A DNA stretch of 22,536 bases. Source: Clostridium sp. CAG:138 (GTDB lineage Bacteria; Bacillota; Clostridia; Christensenellales; CAG-138). This document shows, one piece after another, positions 15,936 to 21,993 of the stretch. Position 1 is the first letter of the stretch. Every line of letters starts with the position of its first letter. The DNA lies in the NCBI GenBank assembly GCA_000435055.1, contig FR879717.1, forward strand, positions 19,134 through 41,669, written 5' to 3'. A program made the position numbers and the translations under genes. The notes under the pieces were generated by a model. It was not told the origin of the DNA, did not search any database, and worked only from the letters and a program-made list of their open reading frames with translations.

Positions 15936-16210
15936 GTTTTGGGACTTATGCAGCAGCCGCTTTTGCATTACATCGTCAAGCCGATGTGATGCGGACGACG
16001 GGGTGAACCCGATGGAGACTGTGCGGTCAAGGCTTTACCGCTTTCCGCCTTTTTTCTCGCCTTCACGGCGTATGGTGCCGATCAATTTGTCGCTGCGAGT
16101 ATCTCGCCCGTCTTTGTTTCGGATTGTGCCCGGGGGCAGGCCGTTCTTTTTTTCAAATGTGCCGACAGTGCAGTCGCTGCGCGTTTGTCTTGCCATGGAG
16201 AACCTCCTTT
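15936..16210 (-). repeat. 3' module repeat, copy 1 (structured RNA plus small ORF)
   Basis: Copy 1 of a two-copy repeat that follows each three-repeat lipoprotein gene. Positions 15936-16027 are identical to 18215-18306 over 92 bases although they lie outside the small ORF. The block contains a hairpin, GCATTACATCG with CGATGTGATGC. The rest encodes a 53-aa ORF. The second copy is about 84 bp shorter inside the ORF. Confidence 0.85.
16035..16196 (-). CDS. Small basic protein (53 aa) with two RSDxxxGT motifs
   Basis: A 53-codon ORF beginning MARQTRSDCTVGT, with a second similar motif TRSDKLIGT at residues 33-41 and a Lys/Arg-rich end. It has an almost ideal ribosome-binding site (AGAAAGGAGG six bases before ATG) and starts 37 bp after the lipoprotein stop on the same strand. 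The same ORF, start site and spacing recur in the second module, which is good evidence that it is translated. No signal peptide or membrane segment is seen, so the product should be cytoplasmic. It vaguely resembles small proteins with paired RSD...G motifs that I recall from Firmicutes, but I cannot name a family or function. Confidence 0.7.
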   Translation of the reverse strand: MARQTRSDCTVGTFEKKNGLPPGTIRNKDGRDTRSDKLIGTIRREGEKKGGKR

Positions 16211-16233
16211 CTAAAACATTGAAGTGGACAGAA

Positions 16234-17640
16234 TCAGAATTGAACGGATATTGTCGGTTCGCTGATTTGACGGTAGTTCTCATCTTGAATGACAAGCTCA
16301 AATTCCAGCCCTGTAATTTCGGAAAAGTCGCTGATATCGAGTTCATTGGTGATTTCGATGTCAAGAATCGCAAATTCTCCGTTCAGGAGGATTTGCGAGT
16401 TGCCATAGGCACCTGACAGTAATTCGTTTATCGAGACATACTCACCCTCAAAACCAACAATTCGTCCTTCTTCCCCTGTGTTTTCGACTATAAACAAGGC
16501 ACTGATACGATCGGTTAATCCGTACGGATCTTTAGCGAACCCCTTGAACACAAGACGAATCCCATAATCGTTATATGCTTCGATTCCTGTGTTATCGAAT
16601 GAAGCGGAAGCATCGGAAACGGTTATGTTGACACGCTCCTTGTCTATGACATCATAATAAGTATTTTCGAGGATAAGATCAAACGAAACGGAGCCGATTT
16701 CGGTGATGCCGAGAATACCGCGGTATTCCTCTTCGTGCCAGGGGGTGAGATTTACAGTAACGGCACGATGCGTTGACGGACGGATCGGTTCCGACTCCGC
16801 CAGGTAGCTGCTGTTGATAACAAGTCCGTTCAGAGCAACGCGGTTGATATTTATGAGAACTGTATCGCTTGAATCATTTACAAATTCAAGATACATCATC
16901 GTTCCCTGATCTTCGGAAATCATTGTCTGTGAAACGAGGCGGATTCCGGAAGAGTTATAGAGTTCCTCGGTGCCGAAAAAATCAACGCTGTAGTCGAGTT
17001 CGTTCTTTGCAGCATTGCTTGTTACAGCATCTTGAAAGCCGTTGGGGTTGAACGTGTATGAGTCGAAAGCGGAAGTTTTGAGAATAACAAAATCGGTTTC
17101 CGCTTTAAAATCGGAGTAATCTTCAACTGTGAATTGAAGTCCCAACTCAGCAAGTTCATAAATTCCGTGCAGTCTCATTTCATTGTAGCTGATATACATT
17201 TCTCCGTCAGCTTTCTCGCCGGCGGCAACGTCACAGTTCAGATTTCCTCCGTACAGCATGTACCCGTTCACCGAGGTGCTATTAACGGATGAGAAACTGA
17301 GCTCTTCATCACGATTGTTTTCAAGCAGCACGTTGAGAGTTACTCCGCTGTCTTCGTAGGTGAGATCCTTTGCCGTGATTACAATACCGTTATCATTATA
17401 GAGTACGGTTTCCTCGATGGTCGCGGTTTTCTTGAATTCATCGAATTTAGCATCGGCAGGATCTTCCGTTTCCTGCGGTTCACCGGTTCGTTCGGGGTCT
17501 TTGGTGGGATCGGGATCTTTGGTTGTCTGCTCTTGCTTCTTGCCGTCATCAGGATCGCCGTCGTGTATGTTTATGACACACGCGGCAAGGCTGAGCATCA
17601 TTAAAAGTGCCAGCAGCATTGCGAGAGTTTTTTTAAACAT
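16234..17640 (-). CDS. Three-repeat surface lipoprotein, left copy (chimeric)
   Basis: A 468-residue predicted lipoprotein: signal peptide, lipobox LAAC with Cys21, then a Lys/Asp/Pro/Thr linker to about residue 60. Three ~120-residue repeats follow, each opening with a [LA]YNxxGI-type strand (VLYNDNGIVI, ELYNSSGIRL, EAYNDYGIRL) and containing Asn/Glu-rich strands such as LLENN, which suggests tandem beta-sandwich domains outside the membrane. It ends EPTISVQF, like its paralogue at 18429-19859 (EPTISIQF). Its first ~36 residues and upstream DNA, however, match the DUF6591-like lipoprotein at 20002-20484 better than the paralogue, so it appears chimeric. It has a good site, GGAGGAATTAACC, before ATG. 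Function is unknown; cell-surface binding is a guess. Confidence 0.82.
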   Translation of the reverse strand: MFKKTLAMLLALLMMLSLAACVINIHDGDPDDGKKQEQTTKDPDPTKDPERTGEPQETEDPADAKFDEFKKTATIEETVLYNDNGIVITAKDLTYEDSGVTLNVLLENNRDEELSFSSVNSTSVNGYMLYGGNLNCDVAAGEKADGEMYISYNEMRLHGIYELAELGLQFTVEDYSDFKAETDFVILKTSAFDSYTFNPNGFQDAVTSNAAKNELDYSVDFFGTEELYNSSGIRLVSQTMISEDQGTMMYLEFVNDSSDTVLININRVALNGLVINSSYLAESEPIRPSTHRAVTVNLTPWHEEEYRGILGITEIGSVSFDLILENTYYDVIDKERVNITVSDASASFDNTGIEAYNDYGIRLVFKGFAKDPYGLTDRISALFIVENTGEEGRIVGFEGEYVSINELLSGAYGNSQILLNGEFAILDIEITNELDISDFSEITGLEFELVIQDENYRQISEPTISVQF

Positions 17641-17760
17641 GGTTAATTCCTCCGTTCAATGGGTACTTCTCAAGAGTAGTTGCAGTTCGTTCCCTGCGTC
17701 CGTGATTTGCGGTATGAAACTGCGGAGATCGCGGACTCACGGGCGTTTGGATGTGATAAT
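17641..17760 (-). repeat. Intergenic segment duplicated from upstream of the DUF6591-like lipoprotein
   Basis: It shares blocks such as CGTGATTTGCGG and GTGTGATAA-like sequence, in the same order, with 20485-20618, the DNA between the two DUF6591-like genes. Here it precedes the chimeric lipoprotein and carries its ribosome-binding site. Confidence 0.65.
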
Positions 17761-17905
17761 GCCGGCATGGTTCGGTTCAATGGCATCGGACAAATCTTTG
17801 CTTTTGAATTCAACCGTTACTGCGGCAAAATCGGATTGTTTGGCAAACATCGTTATGCGATCGGTTGAACTGCTGCAGACCAATCAACGGTTTTCTCGAC
17901 CGAAA
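17755..17905 (-). pseudogene. Deletion scar: start of the membrane-protein gene joined to the end of a DUF6591-like gene
   Basis: Downstream of the left leader, about 45 bp (AGAAAACCGTTGA and following) align with the first codons of the intact membrane-protein gene at 21128-21739 (AGAGAACCGTTGA). The TTG start is changed to TCG. Near 17760-17800 the sequence ATTGAACCGAACC aligns with the final codons and stop of the gene at 20619-21125 (ATTGAACTGAACC), with the stop altered. The frame does not encode either protein. This is best explained by an internal deletion of a duplicated operon. Confidence 0.65.
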
Positions 17906-17936
17906 TGTGTTCCCCCTTTCGGATTTAAACTGCGAG
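17903..17936 (-). promoter_or_regulatory. Operon leader, left copy
   Basis: The 26 bases from AAATGTGTTCCCCCTTTCGG through ATTTAA are identical to 21739-21764, where they hold the AAAGGGGG ribosome-binding site of the membrane-protein gene. The similarity continues through GCGAG. Here the leader no longer has a functional start codon next to it. Confidence 0.75.
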
Positions 17937-17989
17937 CGACTAAAGCCCGGCACAGATATATATATTTCCACAGCAATCCTAACATAATA

Positions 17990-18018
17990 ATTATACAATA
18001 AAAAACAAGTTAAGTCAA
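17990..18018 (-). promoter_or_regulatory. Promoter of the left lipoprotein module (ON-oriented)
   Basis: Minus strand TTGACT (18018-18013), a 17-nt spacer and TATAAT (17995-17990). The string CTTGACTTAACTTGTTT is shared with the promoter at 21898-21926, which points the other way relative to its operon. Upstream, 18019-18180 holds nothing I can assign. Confidence 0.85.
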
Positions 18019-18180
18019 GCACTTTAACCTCGTCCCGAGCACTGCGGCTGTTCCTGCCGTCCGAAATGCCGAATCGTTCCGGCAAATCGGCTGCTGCATT
18101 TATCGGAAAGGCAGCTCGTTTCTTACAATTAATACGCTTTTCGTTGGGTTTTATGCAAATTAATTATGCGCGAATGCAGC

Positions 18181-18213
18181 AAACCGGACAACCCTTCTTG
18201 AGTTGCCCGGTTT
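18181..18213. terminator. Hairpin ending the right lipoprotein module
   Basis: AAACCGGACAAC (18181-18192) pairs with GTTGCCCGGTTT (18202-18213). The one mismatch on the + strand (A-C) is a G-T pair on the minus strand, consistent with a minus-strand transcript. A T-rich tract (TTTTGTTTT) follows on the + strand, while only TTT follows on the minus strand. Confidence 0.55.
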
Positions 18214-18214
18214 T

Positions 18215-18405
18215 GTTTTGGGACTTATGCAGCAGCCGCTTTTGCATTACATCGTCAAGCCGATGTGATGCGGACGACGGGGTGAACCCGATGGAGACTG
18301 TGCGGTTAAGGCTTTACCGCTTTTTGCCTTTTTTCTCGGATTCACGGCGTACTGCGCCGACGGTGCAGTCGCTGCGCGTTTGTCTTGCCATGGAGAGCCT
18401 CCTTC
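18215..18405 (-). repeat. 3' module repeat, copy 2
   Basis: Positions 18215-18306 are identical to 15936-16027. The remainder corresponds to the small-ORF part of copy 1 with an internal 84-bp deletion. Similarity continues more weakly into the 3' end of the upstream lipoprotein gene, so the repeat is part of a larger duplicated unit. Confidence 0.85.
18314..18391 (-). CDS. Small basic protein (25 aa), shortened copy
   Basis: A 25-codon ORF beginning MARQTRSDCTVG and ending EKKGKKR. It has the same start as the 53-aa ORF at 16035-16196 and a similar end, but lacks the 28 residues between the two RSDxxxG motifs, and the frame is kept. GGAAGGAGG lies six bases before the ATG, and the spacing to the upstream lipoprotein stop is again 37 bp. 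Retention of start, frame and ribosome-binding site after the deletion suggests it is still translated, or that the deletion is recent. Function unknown. Confidence 0.6.
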   Translation of the reverse strand: MARQTRSDCTVGAVRRESEKKGKKR

Positions 18406-18428
18406 CCGCAAGATTGAAACGTGCTGAA

Positions 18429-19859
18429 TCAGAACTGAATGCTAATCGTCGGTTCGCTGATAACCGAGCCGTCGGAATCGCTGATTTTCAGTTCGAATTC
18501 AACTGAGCTGATTTGAGAAGCAGCACTTAAGCTGTTTTCCTCAAGAAAGCTTTCATCGATTTCGACAAAGAAAACGGAAGTTGTGCCGTTGGGCGTGTCG
18601 CTCGGATAAATAGTGCTATCGCAGGCAATTCCGTTTATTTTGAGAGTGTCGCGAATATATTCCACCGAAATTTGTTCACCGCTGTTATTCTTCAACAGCA
18701 GAGCAACGATAATATCAGAGCGATATTCACTGATTGGGTCGATTGCAGGTTTTGCAGTAATGCTGATCCCGTCACTGTTAAAAACTTCAGTTCCTGTTGA
18801 ATCGAAGGAAGCTGTGTCATCCGAAGTCTTCATTGAAACCGTTTTACCGTCGGCGATAGTGTTATAATTCTCATCATAGGCTTCAACACTGAAGGAAACG
18901 GTGTTCATTCGTGCAGCATTGAGTGCGCTTGCGCAAGCGGGATCTGCAAGCATGTCTCGTGTGTCTACTTTAATAATGGTGCGTTTGCCGGGGTTGGGGG
19001 TTTCAACAGCGCAAGAGCTGTCGTTTATCAGCAAACCATTGACCGTAAGCTGCGAAATGCTAATCGTTGCTGCAATATCGGAGTTATTTTCAAACTCGAG
19101 CATTAAATACTGCTCATTTTCGTCATTGGTGTACAATACCTCCGTAACGAGACGGATTCCGCCTTCATTATACAGTTCATCAGCTGCAAAATAATCGATG
19201 TTGTAATGATAGGTGTTCTGCGCAGCCTGCGTTGCGGCCGTGTTTGCAAAGCTGTGCTTGCTGTAGTCATAGCCGTCTGCGATGGATGTTTTGACTGCGA
19301 GCGGCCCCGTATACGTCTTGTTGTATTCCTCGTCCGTAATTGAAAAACCGATTTCAAAGTCCGCTATTTCAAAAATCCCGTACTGCTTAAGCGAGTAGAA
19401 AGACATATCAAAGGATTCGTCCTGGGTCGTGTTTGCGGGAACCTGACAATTCATGAATCCTTCACTTACCATGTAGCCGTTCACGGAGTTGACACAATAC
19501 CCGACGGAGCCGCAGCTGTAGTCGAGTTCTCCGTCCGTTTTGTTCTCGATTGAAAGGTTGAAGATTGCCTCATAGTCGGTATATTCAAGACTTTTGAGAG
19601 TTATTTTTGAGATTTCGTTATCAAACAGAACCGTTTCTTCAACCGTTCCCGTCGGATTGAACTCAGCAAGCTTTTCGCCGACATCATGCGGGTCAACGGT
19701 GGGTTCGGGTTCGTCGGTTTCAACGGGCGCATCAGTGGTATCGCTTGTTTTGGGTTTATCGTTGCCCTTGTTTTCATCTTCGGGCTTTTCCCCTCCGCAG
19801 CCGACAAGGCCTGTTATCATAAGTACTGCAAGCAGGACTGCGATAATTTTTTTGAACAT
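18429..19859 (-). CDS. Three-repeat surface lipoprotein, right copy
   Basis: A 476-residue predicted lipoprotein: signal peptide with lipobox LVGC (Cys21), then a Lys/Asp/Thr/Pro-rich linker to about residue 60. Three repeats of ~120 residues begin near residues 75, 227 and 357. Each opens with a [LV][FY][DN]-type strand (for example ELYNEGGIRL and EVFNSDGISI) and carries an Asn-rich strand (NLSIENKTDG, LEFENNSD, LLKNNSGEQ) and a VNG or ING turn. It ends EPTISIQF. It is paralogous to 16234-17640 over the body of the protein but has its own signal peptide. GGAGG precedes the ATG. It is fourth in the minus-strand operon that starts at 21739. Surface location follows from the signal; the function is unknown. 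Confidence 0.82.
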   Translation of the reverse strand: MFKKIIAVLLAVLMITGLVGCGGEKPEDENKGNDKPKTSDTTDAPVETDEPEPTVDPHDVGEKLAEFNPTGTVEETVLFDNEISKITLKSLEYTDYEAIFNLSIENKTDGELDYSCGSVGYCVNSVNGYMVSEGFMNCQVPANTTQDESFDMSFYSLKQYGIFEIADFEIGFSITDEEYNKTYTGPLAVKTSIADGYDYSKHSFANTAATQAAQNTYHYNIDYFAADELYNEGGIRLVTEVLYTNDENEQYLMLEFENNSDIAATISISQLTVNGLLINDSSCAVETPNPGKRTIIKVDTRDMLADPACASALNAARMNTVSFSVEAYDENYNTIADGKTVSMKTSDDTASFDSTGTEVFNSDGISITAKPAIDPISEYRSDIIVALLLKNNSGEQISVEYIRDTLKINGIACDSTIYPSDTPNGTTSVFFVEIDESFLEENSLSAASQISSVEFELKISDSDGSVISEPTISIQF

Positions 19860-20001
19860 AATTTTTCCTCCGATTGATTAATTAAATTTTGATTGGTTGC
19901 GCCTGCGTTTCAGCCCGCACAGCAGCTCGGCTCATGCGGGCAGAATAAGGCGGGGTTACTTTTGTTTGCTTGTAAAAGCCGGTTTAGTCCGTTTCGGAGC
20001 C

Positions 20002-20484
20002 TCAGTTCAACTCAAGCAATTTCTGACTGACACGGCCCATGACTTCTATATAGTAGGCATAATCCGCAGCGGACAGATTATCCCCGTTATAGGCAGCCAT
20101 TGTTTCGGCAAATTCCGTATATTGGGTCAGCAGCTCGGTGTATTCGGAAAGCATGGAAAGGGGACGACCCTCTTTTTCGTACTTCTTCATGAACTTCACA
20201 TATTTGTCGATGAATTTTTCGTATTCATCCATTACTGCTTTAAAATCTGCGCTGACCCCGGCGGGTTCTTCGGTGGGTTCTTCGGTTTCTTCCGGTTCCT
20301 CCGTCTCTTCCGGTTCTTCCGTCTCTTCCGGCTCCTCTGTTTCCTCCGGTTCCTCGGTCACCCGCTCCTGTTTTTTTCCGTCATCGGGTTCGGCGTCGTT
20401 GTCTGTGGGTTCGTTTCCGCCGCAGGCGGTAAGGCTGAGCATCATTATAAGTGCCAGCAGCATTGCGAGAATTTTCTTTAACAT
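20002..20484 (-). CDS. DUF6591-like lipoprotein with EEPEET repeats
   Basis: A 160-residue predicted lipoprotein: lipobox LTAC with Cys21, an acidic linker of four EEPEET units (DNA repeats at 20284-20355), and a C-terminal ~80-residue helical domain (FKAVMDEYEKFIDKYVKFMKKY onwards, then YYIEVMGRVSQKLLELN). This domain recalls DUF6591; the family name is from memory. It is a paralogue of the downstream half of 20619-21125. The start has CGGAGGAAATTAATC before ATG. The first ~36 residues closely match those of the lipoprotein at 16234-17640. Function unknown. Confidence 0.8.
   Translation of the reverse strand: MLKKILAMLLALIMMLSLTACGGNEPTDNDAEPDDGKKQERVTEEPEETEEPEETEEPEETEEPEETEEPTEEPAGVSADFKAVMDEYEKFIDKYVKFMKKYEKEGRPLSMLSEYTELLTQYTEFAETMAAYNGDNLSAADYAYYIEVMGRVSQKLLELN
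20284..20355 (-). repeat. Four 18-bp tandem repeats encoding EEPEET
   Basis: Four units of 18 bases, differing only at third codon positions, encode the acidic linker of the DUF6591-like lipoprotein. The unit keeps the frame, so copy-number change would alter linker length only. Confidence 0.85.
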
Positions 20485-20618
20485 GATTAATTTCCTCCGT
20501 TTAATTGATATGTTTTAATGATGTTTGCGGCTGCGTTCCCCGGCATTCGTGATTTGCGGCACGAATCGGTTCGGAACGCAGCTGCATGGTCGTTTGTGTG
20601 TGATAACGCTGACAGGGT

Positions 20619-21125
20619 TCAGTTCAATGTCAGCAGTTTTGCCTGTACACGGGCGTTAACCTGAATGAGATATGCCGCATCGGCATCGGAAAGCTCTTCA
20701 CTTTCATACTCAGCCATTGCTGCGGCAAATTCGGAGTATTGGGTCATCATCTTTGTGTAGTCGGCAAGCATGGATACGGGTTTGCCCTCTTCTTCGTACT
20801 TCTTAATGAATGTTACGTACTCATCGATGAAGGCTTCATACTCGTCCATTGCAGCTTTAAAATCCGGGTCAACACCGTCGGAAGCAGCCGGTTTTTCCGT
20901 AGGCTTGCTGCTGTCCGTATCATCCTTGCCGGATTGCTCCGTTTTATCGGAAGTACGCGGCTTTTCGGTTCGGACAGTCTCGGTTTGTGCGCTGTTCGAT
21001 GATCCCGAAGGCTCAGAGTCCTTTTGGGACTTCGACACGCATAAAACGATAACGCAGACAACAACGGCGGCAGCAATGACAAGCACTGCAAGGAACTTGA
21101 AGAATCCTTTAAAAAATCCACTCAT
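20619..21125 (-). CDS. Membrane-anchored DUF6591-like protein
   Basis: A 168-residue protein with one N-terminal membrane segment (about residues 10-30, no lipobox), a Ser/Thr/Lys-rich linker (to about residue 85), and a C-terminal helical domain (FKAAMDEYEAFIDEYVTFIKKY, then AYLIQVNARVQAKLLTLN) paralogous to that of 20002-20484. The domain should be outside the cell. The ATG lies two bases beyond the upstream stop, and its ribosome-binding site AAGGAG lies inside the end of the upstream gene, so the two are translationally coupled. Function unknown. Confidence 0.78.
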   Translation of the reverse strand: MSGFFKGFFKFLAVLVIAAAVVVCVIVLCVSKSQKDSEPSGSSNSAQTETVRTEKPRTSDKTEQSGKDDTDSSKPTEKPAASDGVDPDFKAAMDEYEAFIDEYVTFIKKYEEEGKPVSMLADYTKMMTQYSEFAAAMAEYESEELSDADAAYLIQVNARVQAKLLTLN

Positions 21126-21127
21126 TA

Positions 21128-21739
21128 TTATTCTCCTTTCTCGGATTCATCGGCGGCACCGGCAAAATTTGCTGCGGCACTGCCGTCGACTATGTGCAGT
21201 TTTTTCATTTTTGCCCTCTCGGCAAGCGTCAGTATTGAGCCGAACATTTCGGCTGCAATTCCGATGAACGCAAACCAACATGCGCAGCCGAGCTTATAGC
21301 TGCTGCTTTCGGAAAATGTACCGCGAAGGTCAAAATCCTTCAGAATCAGCAGAAACGCGCCGAGCGCAAGCATTGTGAAAACGATTGCGGGTATCGGCTT
21401 TTTAAGCACGGCGAACAGAAGTGTCAGTAAAGCGAATACAGCGGCAGCGATAATGGTACCCATTGAAAAGCTGCTGTCTAAATTGCCCGCTTTGCCGAAT
21501 GCGCGTGCAAGTTCAATCAGCGAAAGATTGATTGCACCTCTGCGGGTCATGTTGAGTTCCTCATCGTAAATCCTGTCCGGCGCTGCGGACAGCCATTCAC
21601 GATATTCCTTCCTTGCCGTTCCGAACGGCAAAAGGAACGATGCAGCGAGTATGAGCGCACCCAAAAGCATGGCAATAAAAGGCAAACTGCCCTTTAAACG
21701 ACAATTGCCGCAGGCACTCTCAACGGTTCTCTTGGTCAA
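21128..21739 (-). CDS. Four-TM membrane protein, first gene of the switchable operon
   Basis: A 203-residue protein with four predicted membrane segments (about 19-40, 92-112, 115-134, 149-172) and an extracellular loop of ~50 residues after the first. Two cysteines (CGNC) lie near the N-terminus. I do not recognise the family. The start is a TTG at 21739 with CGAAAGGGGG eight bases upstream. The next Met lies inside the first membrane segment, so TTG is the better choice. It is the first gene of the operon and is followed by the coupled DUF6591-like gene. In this sequence its expected promoter points away from it. Confidence 0.72.
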   Translation of the reverse strand: MTKRTVESACGNCRLKGSLPFIAMLLGALILAASFLLPFGTARKEYREWLSAAPDRIYDEELNMTRRGAINLSLIELARAFGKAGNLDSSFSMGTIIAAAVFALLTLLFAVLKKPIPAIVFTMLALGAFLLILKDFDLRGTFSESSSYKLGCACWFAFIGIAAEMFGSILTLAERAKMKKLHIVDGSAAANFAGAADESEKGE

Positions 21740-21764
21740 AATGTGTTCCCCCTTTCGGATTTAA
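21739..21764 (-). promoter_or_regulatory. Operon leader with ribosome-binding site, right copy
   Basis: Contains AAAGGGGG placed eight bases before the TTG start of the membrane-protein gene. It is identical over 26 bases to the left leader at 17903-17928. No promoter directed into the operon is visible between this leader and 21993 in the present orientation. Confidence 0.75.
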
Positions 21765-21788
21765 GGTGCGAGTAATCAAAACCCTGCT

Positions 21789-21808
21789 TCAAAAGGTGTA
21801 CTTTTTGA
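21789..21808 (+). repeat. Putative recombination site, left (inverted repeat of invertible segment)
   Basis: TCAAAAGGTGTACTTTTTGA is a dyad: TCAAAAGGT and the complement of ACTTTTTGA (TCAAAAAGT) flank a central GT at 21798-21799. A pair of half-sites around a 2-bp non-palindromic core is the usual layout for serine recombinases. It matches the complement of the right site at 17 of 20 positions. Confidence 0.75.
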
Positions 21809-21956
21809 GAGAGAATATTTCGATAATATTCGGTTGTCAATTTATCAGGTCGGGAGAAGTGAAACTGAAAAAATTCACTGAAACGGTGTCGAAACGCTTG
21901 ACTTAACTTGTTTATGGTTGTATAATCGTTATATCAGAACCGCTGTCGGAAAGTAC
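21798..21956. promoter_or_regulatory. Putative invertible promoter segment
   Basis: The segment between the two site cores holds a single strong promoter (21898-21926) pointing right, away from the operon, and a 7-bp inverted repeat, GAATATT/AATATTC, at 21813-21831. Flipping it in silico places the promoter about 90 bp upstream of the TTG start. It then gives a sequence that aligns with the left copy from the -10 box through the leader (for example TTATATCAGAACCGCTGT against TTATGTTAGGATTGCTGT). The current orientation would be OFF. Confidence 0.75.
21898..21926 (+). promoter_or_regulatory. Strong promoter on the invertible segment (currently pointing right)
   Basis: TTGACT (21898-21903), a 17-nt spacer and TATAAT (21921-21926). 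In this orientation it would transcribe toward the recombinase gene on its antisense strand. There is no convincing + strand gene downstream within the window. Confidence 0.85.
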
Positions 21957-21965
21957 ACTTTTTGA
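21946..21965 (-). repeat. Putative recombination site, right (inverted repeat of invertible segment)
   Basis: TCGGAAAGTACACTTTTTGA: half-sites TCGGAAAGT and ACTTTTTGA around a central AC (21955-21956). Read on the minus strand the core is GT, so the site is inverted relative to the one at 21789-21808, the arrangement that gives inversion rather than deletion. Confidence 0.75.
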
Positions 21966-21993
21966 TAAAGGTTCCTTCTTCATTGTGAATTCA

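Noticed and set aside
15936..16027. A plus-strand riboswitch in the repeat
   Set aside because: I recognise no riboswitch consensus, and no + strand gene follows either copy. A 3' element of the minus-strand operon is more likely.
15889..16416. Plus-strand open frame running through the 3' repeat, with the same peptide also open in the copy at 18215
   Set aside because: The shared peptide is a consequence of identical DNA. It lacks a ribosome-binding site, while the minus-strand small ORF has an excellent one and fits the operon.
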